Assembly: GCA_002633025.1 (NCBI GenBank) | Contig: NMRB01000036.1 | Coordinates: 139,538-203,537 of the forward strand | Direction of reading: 5' to 3' | Origin: Notospermus geniculatus | Taxonomy: Eukaryota; Nemertea; Pilidiophora; Heteronemertea; Lineidae | DNA: 64,000 nucleotides | Made by a program: the position numbers and the translations under genes | Shown here: one piece after another, positions 51,201 to 62,546 of the stretch | Numbering within the stretch: position 1 is the stretch's first letter | Layout: each line of letters opens with the position of its first letter | Notes under the pieces: generated by a model | What the model saw: only the letters and a program-made list of their open reading frames with translations | Told to the model about the DNA's origin: nothing | The model's database searches: none

Positions 51201-54200
51201 CTCAAAGAATTTCATGGGCCAAGAAATTATTCTTAGTGTCATTTATGACTGCCAGACTTATTCCATTTAAAAATTAAATACATCTTTCACATTTTGCAGA
51301 ATGCTCATAAAATTTTATACTGAACCTTTGGAATTCCCCACACTTTCCAGCTTTCCAACATACTTTCCAGCATTCCAGCTTTCCGGAAACTACAGACTAC
51401 CCTCATTACCTGACCCATATCTTCGCTGAGACGTGTGTTTGATGCAGGCTTTGATGAAGAACTTCGTAGATCATAGTACCTGACCATTTACATTGATATT
51501 GTTAGAACTTTTCCATCTCTACAAATGTATGTAATTGTCTTTTTTCTTGACCCTAGCCAATTTACATCCTTTACTTGGTCTTCGTGGATTCTAAGTGTAT
51601 TTTGTTATTTCATACAATGCCATGTGAGAGTTAATTAGCAATTAATCGAATACACTTTTTTTTACTATTTTAGGCCAGCTGGAACTTGGCCAATTGATCA
51701 AATAGTTTCTGTGAATGAATTTTTTGTCACAGAACAATACATACCAGTAGTACATAAAGTTGATCATGTTTTTGATACAAAAAGGTTACTTGGTACTTGT
51801 GTGATACAGAATATGCTACTGTCCCACTACTCAAAGAATTTCATGGCCCAAGAAATTATTCTTAGTGTCATTTATGACTGCCAGACTTATTCCATTTAAA
51901 AATTAAATACATCTTTCACATTTTGCAGAATGCTCATAAAAATTTCTTGCTCGAAAAGTTCAGGAAGAGGGAATTTTGGATCTGGTGAAAAAAGGTCATT
52001 ACATGTCAGCCAATGAGGATGATGAGGCTGATGGAGTGACATCTGAAGTATGTTTTGTTAAACTGTGGATATTGGGTTCATTAACTCTGAGATTTACAAT
52101 GGGGGCATAACTACAGCCAATAATTAGCTCTGGAGCCTTGACTTAGTTCATGTCTGGAAATTCCACGCTATATCTCTTTTGTTAACCAGCAGATTTTCTT
52201 TGCTAGTCATTTTGTAATTCAATTTTGTAATTCTTTATGTACTAGATCTATCTGTTTATTTCCTTTTCTATGTATGTAAATTTGCATTTCCAGATCAACT
52301 TCAAACCAATTCCAGTTGGTGACAAGGTTCATGACCTCGGTAAACTCTTCCTTGGTGATGGAAATGGGAATGGTGCCAGGTATAAGAATGGTAATGGGGG
52401 TTTCAAAGGCTACATGGACTACCTTGCTGAAGAGCAAGGTGTGGCTGTGACCATCACGGACAGGTTAGATACAAATGAACGAATAATGGGAGATGGGTTA
52501 TTGAAGGAAGAAGACTGCGGGGAGCTTATTAATGCTGCTATGGTAAGTGGGAAGCTTGAGTAGGGCCGTGGGCCAAAGACAGCATAATTGGCTCTGTATG
52601 ACTATACACATCTCATCTTCCTCTCTCATATCAGATGGGTGGTTTGCCACGGGAAGGTGTGCGAGAGCTTAAACGCAACGAACCATATCCCGAAGGTTTG
52701 CCTCGCGAGATCATTCAATTCCTGCGAGCAGATCGCCTGGCTGAGGTGGTCAAGATTGGAAAACTGAAGAAGAAGGCTCTGCAGCTTTATCTCAATGTGG
52801 CGCATCTCTTGAGGGAAATCATAGAAGTTTACTCCAATATAACGGATGAGAATCTCTACTTTAGAGATCTGAAAGGTTGCTTTGCAGGAAAATATACAAT
52901 AGTAAGTGTACCAGTGATAGCTGCCACCTACGTGACCTAGCAACTAAGACATCTTGAACCATTGAGGGCTAATATCGCTAGGCCTTTGAATTAAGCACCA
53001 CTTACTGGACCATTGTTCAAAGGTGAAGTGACAGTTAGCCTTGGTATTTCAAGACGACAACAGATGGAATCACACTGGATTCACCAGCTACATGTACGGT
53101 ACCAGAATTCACCAGAATCTTCAACTCTGCAATGTACCTTTTTAACCTTTTCAGAACAACCAGATGAGACGCATAAGTTGGAAGAAATATGCGTGCTTCA
53201 GGAAGATGGTCTGTGTCTGACTGACGATTACTGGAATGACATTGACTATCAGTAAGTCCATCCAATAAGACTGAAATAGCAGCAAAAAGAATCTGGGCCA
53301 AAAGCTTCAATCAATCAATGGAGATGCAAATCTTCAGTGAGGCCCTCGGACAACTGATGTTGGTGTGAAAGATAATGCTTTACCTGAACAAGGTTGAGGG
53401 AATCACAGCAACGTGCTGTCATGTTTTTTATGCAACAGTTGCAGCTGCTTGTTGCATCCAGCCATGGGATAGTTCTGCTTTTGTTGCTGTTATATCTTGG
53501 TGACAGCGGGTTTTTTTTTCTTCTAATTTTCAGTGGCATTTTATATCTGAATGATGGCCATGTTGGTGGTACTGCAGATTATTTCATTCCTGGTGGTGGG
53601 ATAAAGGTAGGTCTGGGGAATTTTTGATAGCAGTGATGGACTTTTCTGTGTCTTGGACTGCAAGCCAGAGACCAATGTTCCTGTTGTCCTACTGGGGAAA
53701 ATAGGATTTAGAATCCTGCATTGTCATTACTTGCTCTCCTGTTTCTTCCAGAAAACAGTAAGTCCACAGTGTGGAAGGTTTGTGATACATTCACCAAAGA
53801 AGAATGTCCACAATGTTCATCCGATCTCTCGTGGTTCACGCTGCGTCATGAGTATGGCTCTAACTACGGACAAGTCCATCCGTGACCTGACTGTCATCAA
53901 AGCTGAATACTTACTGCGGGAGATAGAATACCTAGAAACGACTGCCAAGGATACGCACTACAGCGATGGGATGATGGAATTCTATCAGAGTCGTGGCATA
54001 ACTGTGACGTTGAACCCTGAGGATCTCCGAGGCGAGGAGAGGTTTGCAGCGGATGGGTTGGCAAATAAGGAACAGTGTGAAACACTAGTCAAGTTAGCCC
54101 AGGTGAGTAGGGCTTGATGAATTACTTGTTTCTTCACCATTTGTGTTCATAAGTGAACGCTAGTGTTAAAATTTATCAAAATTTATATTCATTTGTTTTT

Positions 54201-57200
54201 CCCTCAAAAACACTAGGAACGCAGTAAGAAATTGATATTCATCTAAGTGTTCTGAACAGTGCTTCAGTCATTTACATTCTATGTGTTGCACTGCAGGTGC
54301 GGATCCAGAACAGGGCACCTCGGGTGCTCGCCTTCCCTCTTAGCCAGCAAATCTGTAAAATCGACTGTGAAATTCTGAAATTTGGAGCAAATCATTGATA
54401 TTCACCACAGATTTCAATGTTTCAAGCACAGGGCGCCGCCTCTTCCCAAATCCTGGATCCGCCCCTGGCACTGTGTCTGTTGTTTTTGTACTGTACATGT
54501 ACAGTACATATGATGTCGTAGGCTTTCTATCTACTCGTGAGTTGTGCCTCACATCATTTATGATCTTCTTGCAATAAGTCCTATCTTGTTGATTTCAGCA
54601 AACTATGCATGATTTCCTTGTTTCAGGTTGCAGCTACTCCAGATGATGGTTACGAACTCGAGGACGATACCACTCCTGGTGTAGTTTTCACAGAAAATGA
54701 AGTTTTTTCAGGGCTAACTTTGGGGCGAGCCGCCGAGGTACCCCTCCTGAGTATTGTTGACGTGGTCATCTGTGTGTTATGTGTTTGCAGAGGGTGGTTG
54801 TTGATAAAAACACTTGCACCGTGTACATGCCTGTTGTAAATGGCAGATGGTGAGGTCCGCGATCCGATACCTGGCTGAGTCACTACTCCGTATTCTCAGC
54901 TGGTCTGAATGGATCAAGTGAGTGCTGAATGAGCTGATCCTTGCTATCCCCAGGAAGTGGTGTATAAAAGCCCACATGATTGTCGGTACAGATGTGTGGC
55001 GGGACACAATGATTGAATCGTTTTTGAAACCGGTTCAAGTAGAGTATAATGGGCCAAGCCATGGAAAGTGTACTGAGTCTGTGCACGGAATAAGCAGCAA
55101 TGTATGGAGATGTGTCACTTCCCAACGGTTGACCCACTACTAGTATACTCTGTTTGACCCTTTGAAACCTACATTGCAAACATATTACATACAGATGATC
55201 ATTTTCGTTTTTTGGTTTTGTGTACAGGACTAACGCGTGTGAATGCATTTTGAATGAGGCTCTGAGTGGTGTTGTGTTGTCTGTTATCAAAATTCCTTTC
55301 AGTTGTGTGTGGCCTCTGGTAAAATCATGCTGGGGTAGTCAGAGGTACTTTCCCGTGCGCGCCCTTCGTCACCGTGCACAAGTGCAAAGCCACTGCATCA
55401 ATCAGCGCGCTCTCTCTAACACTCTGTCATTTGACATGTCATGCAGAGCCACAGTTCATCGGGGAGTGGTTATCACGCGGGTAACCTGGGGAGCGTTAAA
55501 GTCGCGGGGAAGACAACAGAGTCGCCACACTCTGAGCATGAGACTTTCCAAGGTTTGACTGTTATTCGAGCGGCAAAGGTTTGTTTTAAGTGAATTTTGC
55601 ATGAAAGTGCATGGTGTTTCTGCCTCAGCCGATCAGCAACTGCAATTTCTGTATGGTGGGGACCCCCAATAGTAGACTGCTGTGATTGTTGTGATGCCCC
55701 TGTGCAAGTACGTCAATCTATTTCGAACAGTTTATGTGTTCATATATTCATGCCACATGACAAACAATTTCTTTTGTAGTTAATGCAGTGGTCTGAATTT
55801 ACCGGTACCTGATTGGAATTACCTAGTCAGATGCATGGCAAACTGCATTTTCACATCATCTGAATGCCATACTGAATATGTGAGGCTTTTATGTAATACT
55901 TTCCACTGTGATACAGGCTCGAATACTTCAAGTTTTAACCCCAGTCTCTCCTGAAACTTAGGGAAATCAATTCAAGGAGCAGCTCATTCAGCGCTCATTA
56001 AAATTGATCCTTTCAGACCAGTGAGACACAAAATGGCGACTCGGCAGAAAAGCAAACATGTGACCTCTCAGTCTCAAGGTTCAATGCTCCACTGCGCTCC
56101 CCATACTTGTCAGTAGCATGACATACTCTCCAACTGCACTATCACACATGTAACTATTACACTAGTTGAACACTCTGGAGTCTATACTGTCCCAGTCCTT
56201 TGCCTTCATAAGGTTCTTTGTGTTTCCTTCGATCAAGTGCTGCTATGGAATATGTTGACATTTATGGCCATGGCATGGCTGTGTAAAAATAGAACTTTCT
56301 TTGAGCTTTCATAGATGCACTACCGGTAGTCCAATGCTCTCTTCATCAGCACGCCATGACGAATGCAGATATGCACACCACTGGAATCACTGGAACAACA
56401 TGCTCTGCACTTGTCTGAACCATTAAGTCTACATTATCTTCAGCTAATCTTCATCTTTAGGTACCGGTATTCATCAGTATTTGTAAGCTTCTCTTGTCAT
56501 TTTGCAAAATCGCATCCACGTGAATGAAAAATTATGAATGTTTACAAGTGGAGGATATTGGTTGTTGTTGTTTGCAAATTGTGGAAGAATGCTAATTCAA
56601 ACCTTTTTGTCGGGGCTGCCTGAGACAATTTCATTACCGGTAAATCCACTACATGTATACATACAAATTCCTTCAACTTCAAGAAACCATGTCACACAGG
56701 ACAGGTACTACTATTGAGTACATTTGTGATGGCTTTTATTGCATCTTATGCATATTTTTATTTCCGACTAAATTGGTTGTGGTAATGAAAAGCTTGCACA
56801 CCTGCCAGGACCTCTAGTTTTATATTCACTTTTACATCTTCAGCTGGCTGAGCAGAATACTGTTGATGCAGATGCTGTTCGATTGTACCTCAATCTGAGT
56901 GAGCTCACCAAGGAGATCACGCAGAATTACTTCAAACTGGACACTCCTTTGTATTTTGATTATACACATCTGGTGTGTAGGACAGCTGTGAATGGTGAGA
57001 ATGACTAGAAAACATTCTGATAATGATAACTTGAGGTCGAGAAGGTGTGGGATGGGTGATACATATCTGGTGAGACGTAAGGCACATGGCTTTTCACATT
57101 TGGCCATAATAGTTCTCGTGCAAGTTGAACCTCAGCAGTGGAAAACTACATATAATCGTTCTTGCCATTGGTCTTCATGCAAGTCCTCCAGAAAAAACAA

Positions 57201-57946
57201 TGCTGACAATAGTCAATGGTTAATATACTTTTCACCAACACATTCATATTGCAGAGGAGGTGAAGAATCGGACGGATCTCAGTCACCCTGTTCACTCTGA
57301 CAACTGCTTAATACAGAAGGACGGGACATGTCGCAAAGAATTGCCAGCATACATACAAAGAGATTATAGGTAAGTAAGCAAGTACTAGTATGACTCAGGC
57401 TATCAAAACCATGGAAGTTCATTGATAAAGGTACTTCAAACTATGCATCTCAATGATAGTCTGTTCCTGTTCCGACTGTTTTCAAGTGAAATTGTATTAT
57501 TATTATTACTACCGGTACATGTCTCACAGCAATGATGTCATCACACACCAGTTTTGCAAGACAGCATTCAAGTGAGCCAATGTGAAACTGGCACTTTAAT
57601 GGCTTTCACATGTACCGGTAACTTGGCTTCTTTTCTTCATTCCAGTGCCCTTCTCTATCTGAACAACAATTTTGAGGGAGGAGAATTTTTCTTCACAGAT
57701 AACAAACTGCAAACTGTATCACAAGTTCACCCCACCTGCGGTCGTATGGTGGGATTCAACGCTGGTATTTACCATGGAGTCATGCCTGTGTTGAAAGGTC
57801 ATCGCTGTGCGATAGCCATGTGGTATACATTGGATCCATTCTATAAGGAGTCTGCACGTATAAAGGCTAAGAAAATACTCAAAAATTTAAAGAGTGACGT
57901 AAAGAAGCCTGGAGGACCACATCACGACCATGGGGGAGAGTTATAG
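48268..57946 (+). CDS. P3H: Prolyl 3-hydroxylase (leprecan family), two hydroxylase modules, 5' exon missing
   Basis: Exons: 48268-48437, 48978-49130, 49555-49726, 49888-50013, 50317-50450, 51929-52047, 52294-52542, 52635-52901, 53155-53251, 53534-53606, 53752-54102, 54627-54737 or 55447-55578, 56844-56994, 57255-57369, 57646-57946; about 870 residues. The first five match the CRTAP/leprecan TPR-like region (RRCRKKLFG, EPYNFLQLCFYK, ELYLKGVMAYEKGDW, HYHYLQYAYFQ-like). Two 2-oxoglutarate/Fe modules follow. The second has the iron ligands H-S-D (57293-57301) and distal YHGVMPVLKGHRC; the first has lost H-x-D. Role: 3-hydroxylation of collagen prolines in the ER. The tail ends HDHGGEL, a weak ER-retention form. 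Odd points: one base missing in exon 51929-52047, a phase clash between 52901 and 53155, and no signal-peptide exon. Confidence 0.93.
48661..48830. mobile_element. Foldback element built of AACGTCCCC words
   Basis: It begins CCAGTCGAAACGTCCCC and ends GGACGTTCTGACTGG. Four direct copies of AACGTCCCCGGGT-like words on the left face inverted copies on the right. It is non-coding and lies in the first identified intron of the hydroxylase gene. Small MITE or foldback repeat. Confidence 0.75.
50771..51943. repeat. Tandem duplication in a hydroxylase intron, about 543 bp units
   Basis: Copies at 50771-51313 and 51402-51943 are almost identical and are separated by about 88 bases of low-complexity CTTTCCAGC words. 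Each unit ends with the splice acceptor (CACATTTTGCAG) and the first 12-14 bases of the hydroxylase exon at 51929. The first copy therefore carries a truncated exon start that reaches a TGA after seven codons. Confidence 0.9.
51045..51270 (+). other. 75-codon open frame after a splice-acceptor-like word, duplicated
   Basis: After TTTTTACTATTTTAG a frame reads PAGTWPIDQTVSVNEFFV and on through EQYIPVVHKVDHVFDTKR to TAA, followed at once by ATTAAA, a poly(A) signal variant. The copy at 51675-51899 differs by two bases in the stretch compared. The residue mix is protein-like (Trp, Tyr, Cys, His), but I recognise no family and the second copy is too recent to show constraint. Possible alternative last exon of the hydroxylase gene or a transposon relic. 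Confidence 0.25.
54627..54737 (+). CDS. P3H: Hydroxylase exon, alternative form A
   Basis: 37 codons, phase 0 at both ends, acceptor CTTGTTTCAG and donor GAG|GTACCC. It begins VAATPDDGYELEDD and ends EVFSGLTLGRAAE. It occupies the same place in the module as the exon at 55447-55578, with a shared ending (F-x-G-L-T-x-x-R-A-A), and matches the family pattern VAATSGDGY. Either exon can splice to 54102 and 56844 in frame. Confidence 0.7.
55447..55578 (+). CDS. P3H: Hydroxylase exon, alternative form B
   Basis: 44 codons, phase 0 at both ends, acceptor GTCATGCAG and donor AAG|GTTTGT. It reads SHSSSGSGYHAGNLGSVKV, then TESPHSEHETFQGLTVIRAA. The SPH-x-E-x-F-x-G-x-T-V pattern matches vertebrate P3H (SPHTPNEKFYGVTV) more closely than form A does, so B is probably the conventional exon. 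Confidence 0.75.
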
Positions 57947-58152
57947 CATAATGTATGTGTTTACTCATTCACAAAGAATCAGTACAACAGGTAGTATTCT
58001 CAGAGAGGATAGAATAATCTGAAATATTTGTGTTCTTGTATCAGTGTGGTACATATCATTACGGTGCTGGCCTTTTCGTTGTTGGTTTTTCTTCTGATTA
58101 CTCAATACACTTTAAATGGTGCAGACGCCTCATAGAATCAATACTCATATAC

Positions 58153-58158
58153 AATAAA
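58153..58158 (+). promoter_or_regulatory. P3H: Poly(A) signal of the hydroxylase gene
   Basis: AATAAA 207 bases after the TAG stop at 57944-57946. The neighbouring M1AP gene ends tail-to-tail at 58711, so the two 3' ends are about 550 bp apart. Confidence 0.6.
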
Positions 58159-58710
58159 ACTTCTTGTTATGTACATGTAATTATTGTTTTAATTGTACAA
58201 AATTTAACATGATTAAAATAACTTTTTATATGAAGGAAATATGACTTTTTTCTCTTTGAAGAGAAACATGAAAAGGTGACGCATCAACGAATGTAAATTA
58301 GCTGTGAACAGTGTGAACAACATAAACAGAGGTACTACTCCAGGTGAGACTTCTTGTGCGAGTAGGCTCTCATTGGGCAACTTCTCATTATTGGTTTCTT
58401 TACCTTACAGCCTATGCCGAGATGTATGACACAAATGTCTGCCAACAGTTTTCTGGAGAGCCAGCTTGTAGGAAGAAACACTCAATGTGGAGCAGTGCCT
58501 TGAAGGTATTGCAACCTGTTAAAACAAGATGTCAGCACAGGGACCTTATTCACAGAGCCTCTGTAACTTGATGAACAAATGTGCAGGAACGTTGGCAGAA
58601 AATGAACAGGTAACCCGCAAATGGACAATAGGACAATATTTCACGCACACAGAAAGGTAATAGGAGGGTTTGTGAATAAAGTACCCAAGCGGTGTTGATT
58701 TTGCAGTACT

Positions 58711-61700
58711 CTATAGTTGCGTGGGAAAAGAACCCCTGTTTCCATACACCATTTTCCCCAGGGAAGGTCGAAATCGCTGCTGATTTGAGGATGACTGACT
58801 GCTGCAGGAGTCTGGAGGAATTTCGTAGACGCTTGCTGCATTCTTTGTCTTTGGCCCTCCCTGCAATTGGAGGATCATAACGTATGAAGAACCTTGACGA
58901 TCATAGTGTAGGAAAATGCCTGATAGCTTTAGCATTCTCGAGAACATGAATGTCTCAATATTTACCTGTGTTACAGGTTTCCTTTTCTGTTGTTTGTTGC
59001 CATGTGACTGTGACAGACATTTATAAAGGCCTGATTCAGTCAACAGTGGGTTGTAAGACTCCCTCTCCTCCAACTGAAATGGGAGAAATCAAAGTGAATT
59101 GGTATAATCACATCTCGTCAACTGACTTTCGTGTTTCTGGGGCCGGTTGCACAAAGAATCTTAAGTCTAAGAACAAACTTAAGTCTGAAATGAAGTCATC
59201 TGATTTGCTTAAACCTGGTCACATGATGACTTAAGTCCAACTTTAGACTTAAGATTCTTTGTGAAACTGGGTCCTGGATACGAAGATTCAATACGGTCAA
59301 GTTAATCCCTTGATTACCTGTTGCAGTGAACTTGAAACAAGATCACGACTGTCTTGGTTTGGTGTTTCACTCACAGTCGGCAAATCACACGGCAGAAGGA
59401 GTTCTCGAACTGCAATGGACCTGATCACCATAGTACAACTCTGGGATGGCAGAAGCACAAAATGACCAGTCGGTTTTGGAGAGAACTGCTTTGAATAGTA
59501 GGACCCCTGCCGAGGTTGTTCTGGTTCCAGGCTGGCAAGGAGCACCTGATTCTGAAGGAATACAACAGAAAAAACATGTCATGACGTAATGCAACCATGT
59601 AGAAGCTAACTACAGGTAGAAGAGGCAAGAGGCTGACCATGCTGATGGGAGGGATGAGAGCAAGGATTGTGGCTGGATGCAACATCATCTACTTGGAGAA
59701 GAGTTCACCTTTTCTTGCAACAGATGGCACAGAGCATGGAAATGTTGCTGATTCTTCTCAAGCTCATCCCAGTCCATCTTCCAACAGGAGGTGGGCTTTA
59801 CAACCAGTGGCTGAAATACAAGTACGGTAGATGGCTATTTCAATCATCCTATTACTGCATACCTGCAAATAACGAACGTCAACCACTGGTGCATGGACAG
59901 GACTCATGGCAAGCACAGTGAATAGAAATCTAGCCCGTCGTTGAGCTGCAATCAGTGGAGTGAGGATCCTTGCCTGACTTAACCTCAACCAAGTCTTTTC
60001 AAAGCACTCCTCCCTTACTTTTGCTCTTACATGCAGTTTGTCAGTAGTAAGAATTCAACCTCGAGATCTAGGTGTAGCTCCACCAGGCACTTCCAACTAT
60101 TCTTCCAGCAAATGCTGACGTTCTTTGACTTCTCACCTGGCCAAATACAATTGATTCACAAATTGAATCAGCACAGACCAACTGCTCCACTCTCATTTTA
60201 TAGACAGGGACAGTCACAGCTGTTTTGTTGCTTCCACCAGGATTGCATCGCGCCATTGAGTCTCCATCAATCTGTAAACACTGGCACAAAACAAATATGA
60301 GGGACACTCAAGATGCCGCTTCCATGTGATACTTTTCTTGCCAACGTTGGCAGTGGGCAATTGACCATTGTTGGTTCATGTGGGACTTGTGCTGAGGCCA
60401 ATGACACTTGTGACAGTCCATACTTTTCTGTGGCCTATTTGACAATGGAAAAATTCTGAAGTGCAGCAGCGCCTCAAGTCATTACTTCAGTAGACCAAAA
60501 GTCATAGCTATTCAAAAAGTGACAAGTATGAATGTGTCTTAGCCAAAATTTCAGGAGAGGATGATGCTTACAAACTGAGCTGCACAGGAGAGCAGGGCAG
60601 GATTGATGAGCCGTTCATGGAGATCACACTTCAAGATGAATGGTTCACTATCTGGAGAGACTTTTGGCATGATGAGGTGGAGGTGCTCCTTATCCGTTCC
60701 TGTATCTTGTAACCATGTCTTAAAGAAGTTCTCAATTGATAGTGGGTCTGAAAATGATTGTCATTACGTTGCTGTGGCATTATGTCGAGAAGTCCTACCT
60801 CACAATGGGCAATCTACCATTATTTGTTTTCTCACGGTTTATGTTGTGACCAATGACATGAATGAGACAAACAACTGCTCATAGCTGAGTTGCCCATTGA
60901 GAGCAGCTCCTGCGAGAAAACCCTGAAGTGGAGTACATGTACCTGTCGTGAAAGGGGAAGCAGAGAACACAGATTGTTTCTGTAACAGTTGTTGGGGGTT
61001 TTCTCCTGAATTCTTACCACTCTCCACAGTTATTATATCAACGATCCCTTCCAGGTCATCATCACCTGAAGTATCCGACATGTTACTGGACTGGCTTTCA
61101 CTGATTGGTTCATAAAGTGTCAGCTGGTCAGGACGATTCAAAACAAGCACCTGAACTTTCTGAAAGACACACATATTTACTATATGGACAGTGTACAATC
61201 TTTGGATCATTCAATTGAATGAATTTGACCTGCTTATTGTTTTGACACTCTGTCCTTCCAAAACCTTAACCACAATATTACTCGCCCTCAGTGAATCCAA
61301 CTCCATAGTTTTGATGACCCGCTCAGCATCCCTTGCAACCGCTTCACCATTTTGACATGTCACTATTGTCAACTCCGACTGACACCAGTAACCGGCACTC
61401 TGAAATGCATTCAGTTATGAAAACACCCCCAACTCTTATGAAAAACTTAGAAGGCTGACTCCACTGCTTGTTCTGATGTAGGGTACTTTGTTGTCCCAGT
61501 GAATGCATGCAAAAGGATTCATCATACCAGAGTTGGTACCTGACAAGGGCAACCAAATCCACCCCTGTCGCTGTGCCAGCTGCCTTCCCCATCAATCTGG
61601 AAGGGATGGCCATGACAAGGGCACTGGCTAGTTGAATTAGAAAGGGGAAACTGATCAATCAATATCAAAACTGTATATCTGTAATTCCATCACTTTTCTA

Positions 61701-62546
61701 TACCATACTTGAGAGAGATGACTTGTCTGTCTTTTAAACTGTGCAATGGCCTCTTGAAGCCCTTGACGGAGACATCGACTCTTCCTTATCTTCTCATGTG
61801 AATTGTTAAAAAGGATCTGCATTTCATTCAGTGCTGCTTCAATCCGTGGTAGATTGTTCTTTGTTGACTGGAGGGGGAGGATTGTCTGAGGTGGAAAAAA
61901 CGACAGATCACTAATTACTTTCCTTCCAATCACACAGATTGGTAAGCCAAACCAAATTTCTCCAAGCAAGAAGCCAATGTTGGCAAACAGGTAATCTGCT
62001 CTCTGTTAAAAAAAATATTTTGCAGAGGGAATCATAAACCCCACTATCTCTGGACAGTGCCCAAAATGAAGTGGCTGCCATCACTTACTTCTGGATAACT
62101 CCCCAAGGCAAAGATACCAAAGAGAGGGGCTCTTTGTGGTCCAGAGAGATTGCAAGCAATGCAAAAAAACTGACTGATGGATTGCTGCAAGGTGTAACAG
62201 GTATCCATGTCAAATGGATTGGAAAAGTCGACCAACATTATTCGGGCTGAAAATAAAGAAAGCTTTTTGGTACCAGTGATAAACACTTTTTAGATGCCTG
62301 GTGATATTGAAACTGTCGTCACTGTGCAAGACACATCCTGGTTTTCAATAGTTGGGAGAGTGACCTAAGGTCCACACCACCACTTCAAATTTTTGACACT
62401 GAGCCTAGGCATAGGGGCCTGGCCTGGCTCCTATGCCTATGCCTACTATGTATGTAGGCCTACATGATTGTATTAGGCTATAGGTCTAAAAGTTAAAACC
62501 CACCTGGTTGTCTTGAGAAAATGACACGATGAGTTGCCTTCTCCAT
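58711..62546 (-). CDS. M1AP: Meiosis 1 arrest protein, complete 11-exon gene
   Basis: Minus-strand exons: 62546-62504 (ATG), 62246-62089, 61885-61709, 61399-about 61274, 61159-61018, 60747-60572, 60271-60137, 59810-59709, 59545-59318, 59073-58966, 58860-58711 (TAG). Lengths sum to 515 codons including stop; human M1AP is 530 residues. Diagnostic matches to vertebrate M1AP: MLVDFSNPFDMDTC near the start, LRQGLQEAIAQFKRQTSH, FILKCDLHERLINPALL, TSCWKMDWDELEKNQQHFH, HFVLLPSQSCTMVIRSIAVR and ESYNPLLTESGLY. Only the donor of the fourth exon is uncertain (a weak GTGGTT fits phase and length). Known role: in mouse and man required for male meiosis I and crossover formation, acting with the TEX11/SHOC1/SPO16 group. 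No signal peptide or membrane segment. Confidence 0.93.
59137..59276. mobile_element. MITE with GGGGCCGGTTGCACAAAG ends
   Basis: The left end GGGGCCGGTTGCACAAAG followed by AATCTTAAGTCTAA is mirrored at the right by TTAGACTTAAGATTCTTTGTG and AAACTGGGTCC. About 140 bp, non-coding, inside the M1AP intron between exons 59073-58966 and 59545-59318. Confidence 0.8.

Noticed and set aside
54883-55290. 135-codon minus-strand frame in the hydroxylase intron, tested as the missing RING exon
   Set aside because: No C-x2-C/CGH pattern and no matching splice phase with the RNF212B exon at 48239.
58412-58506. Plus-strand exon-like frame AYAEMYDTNVCQQF after CCTTACAG
   Set aside because: Lies beyond the poly(A) signal of the hydroxylase gene, has no homology I can see, and overlaps the M1AP 3' flank.
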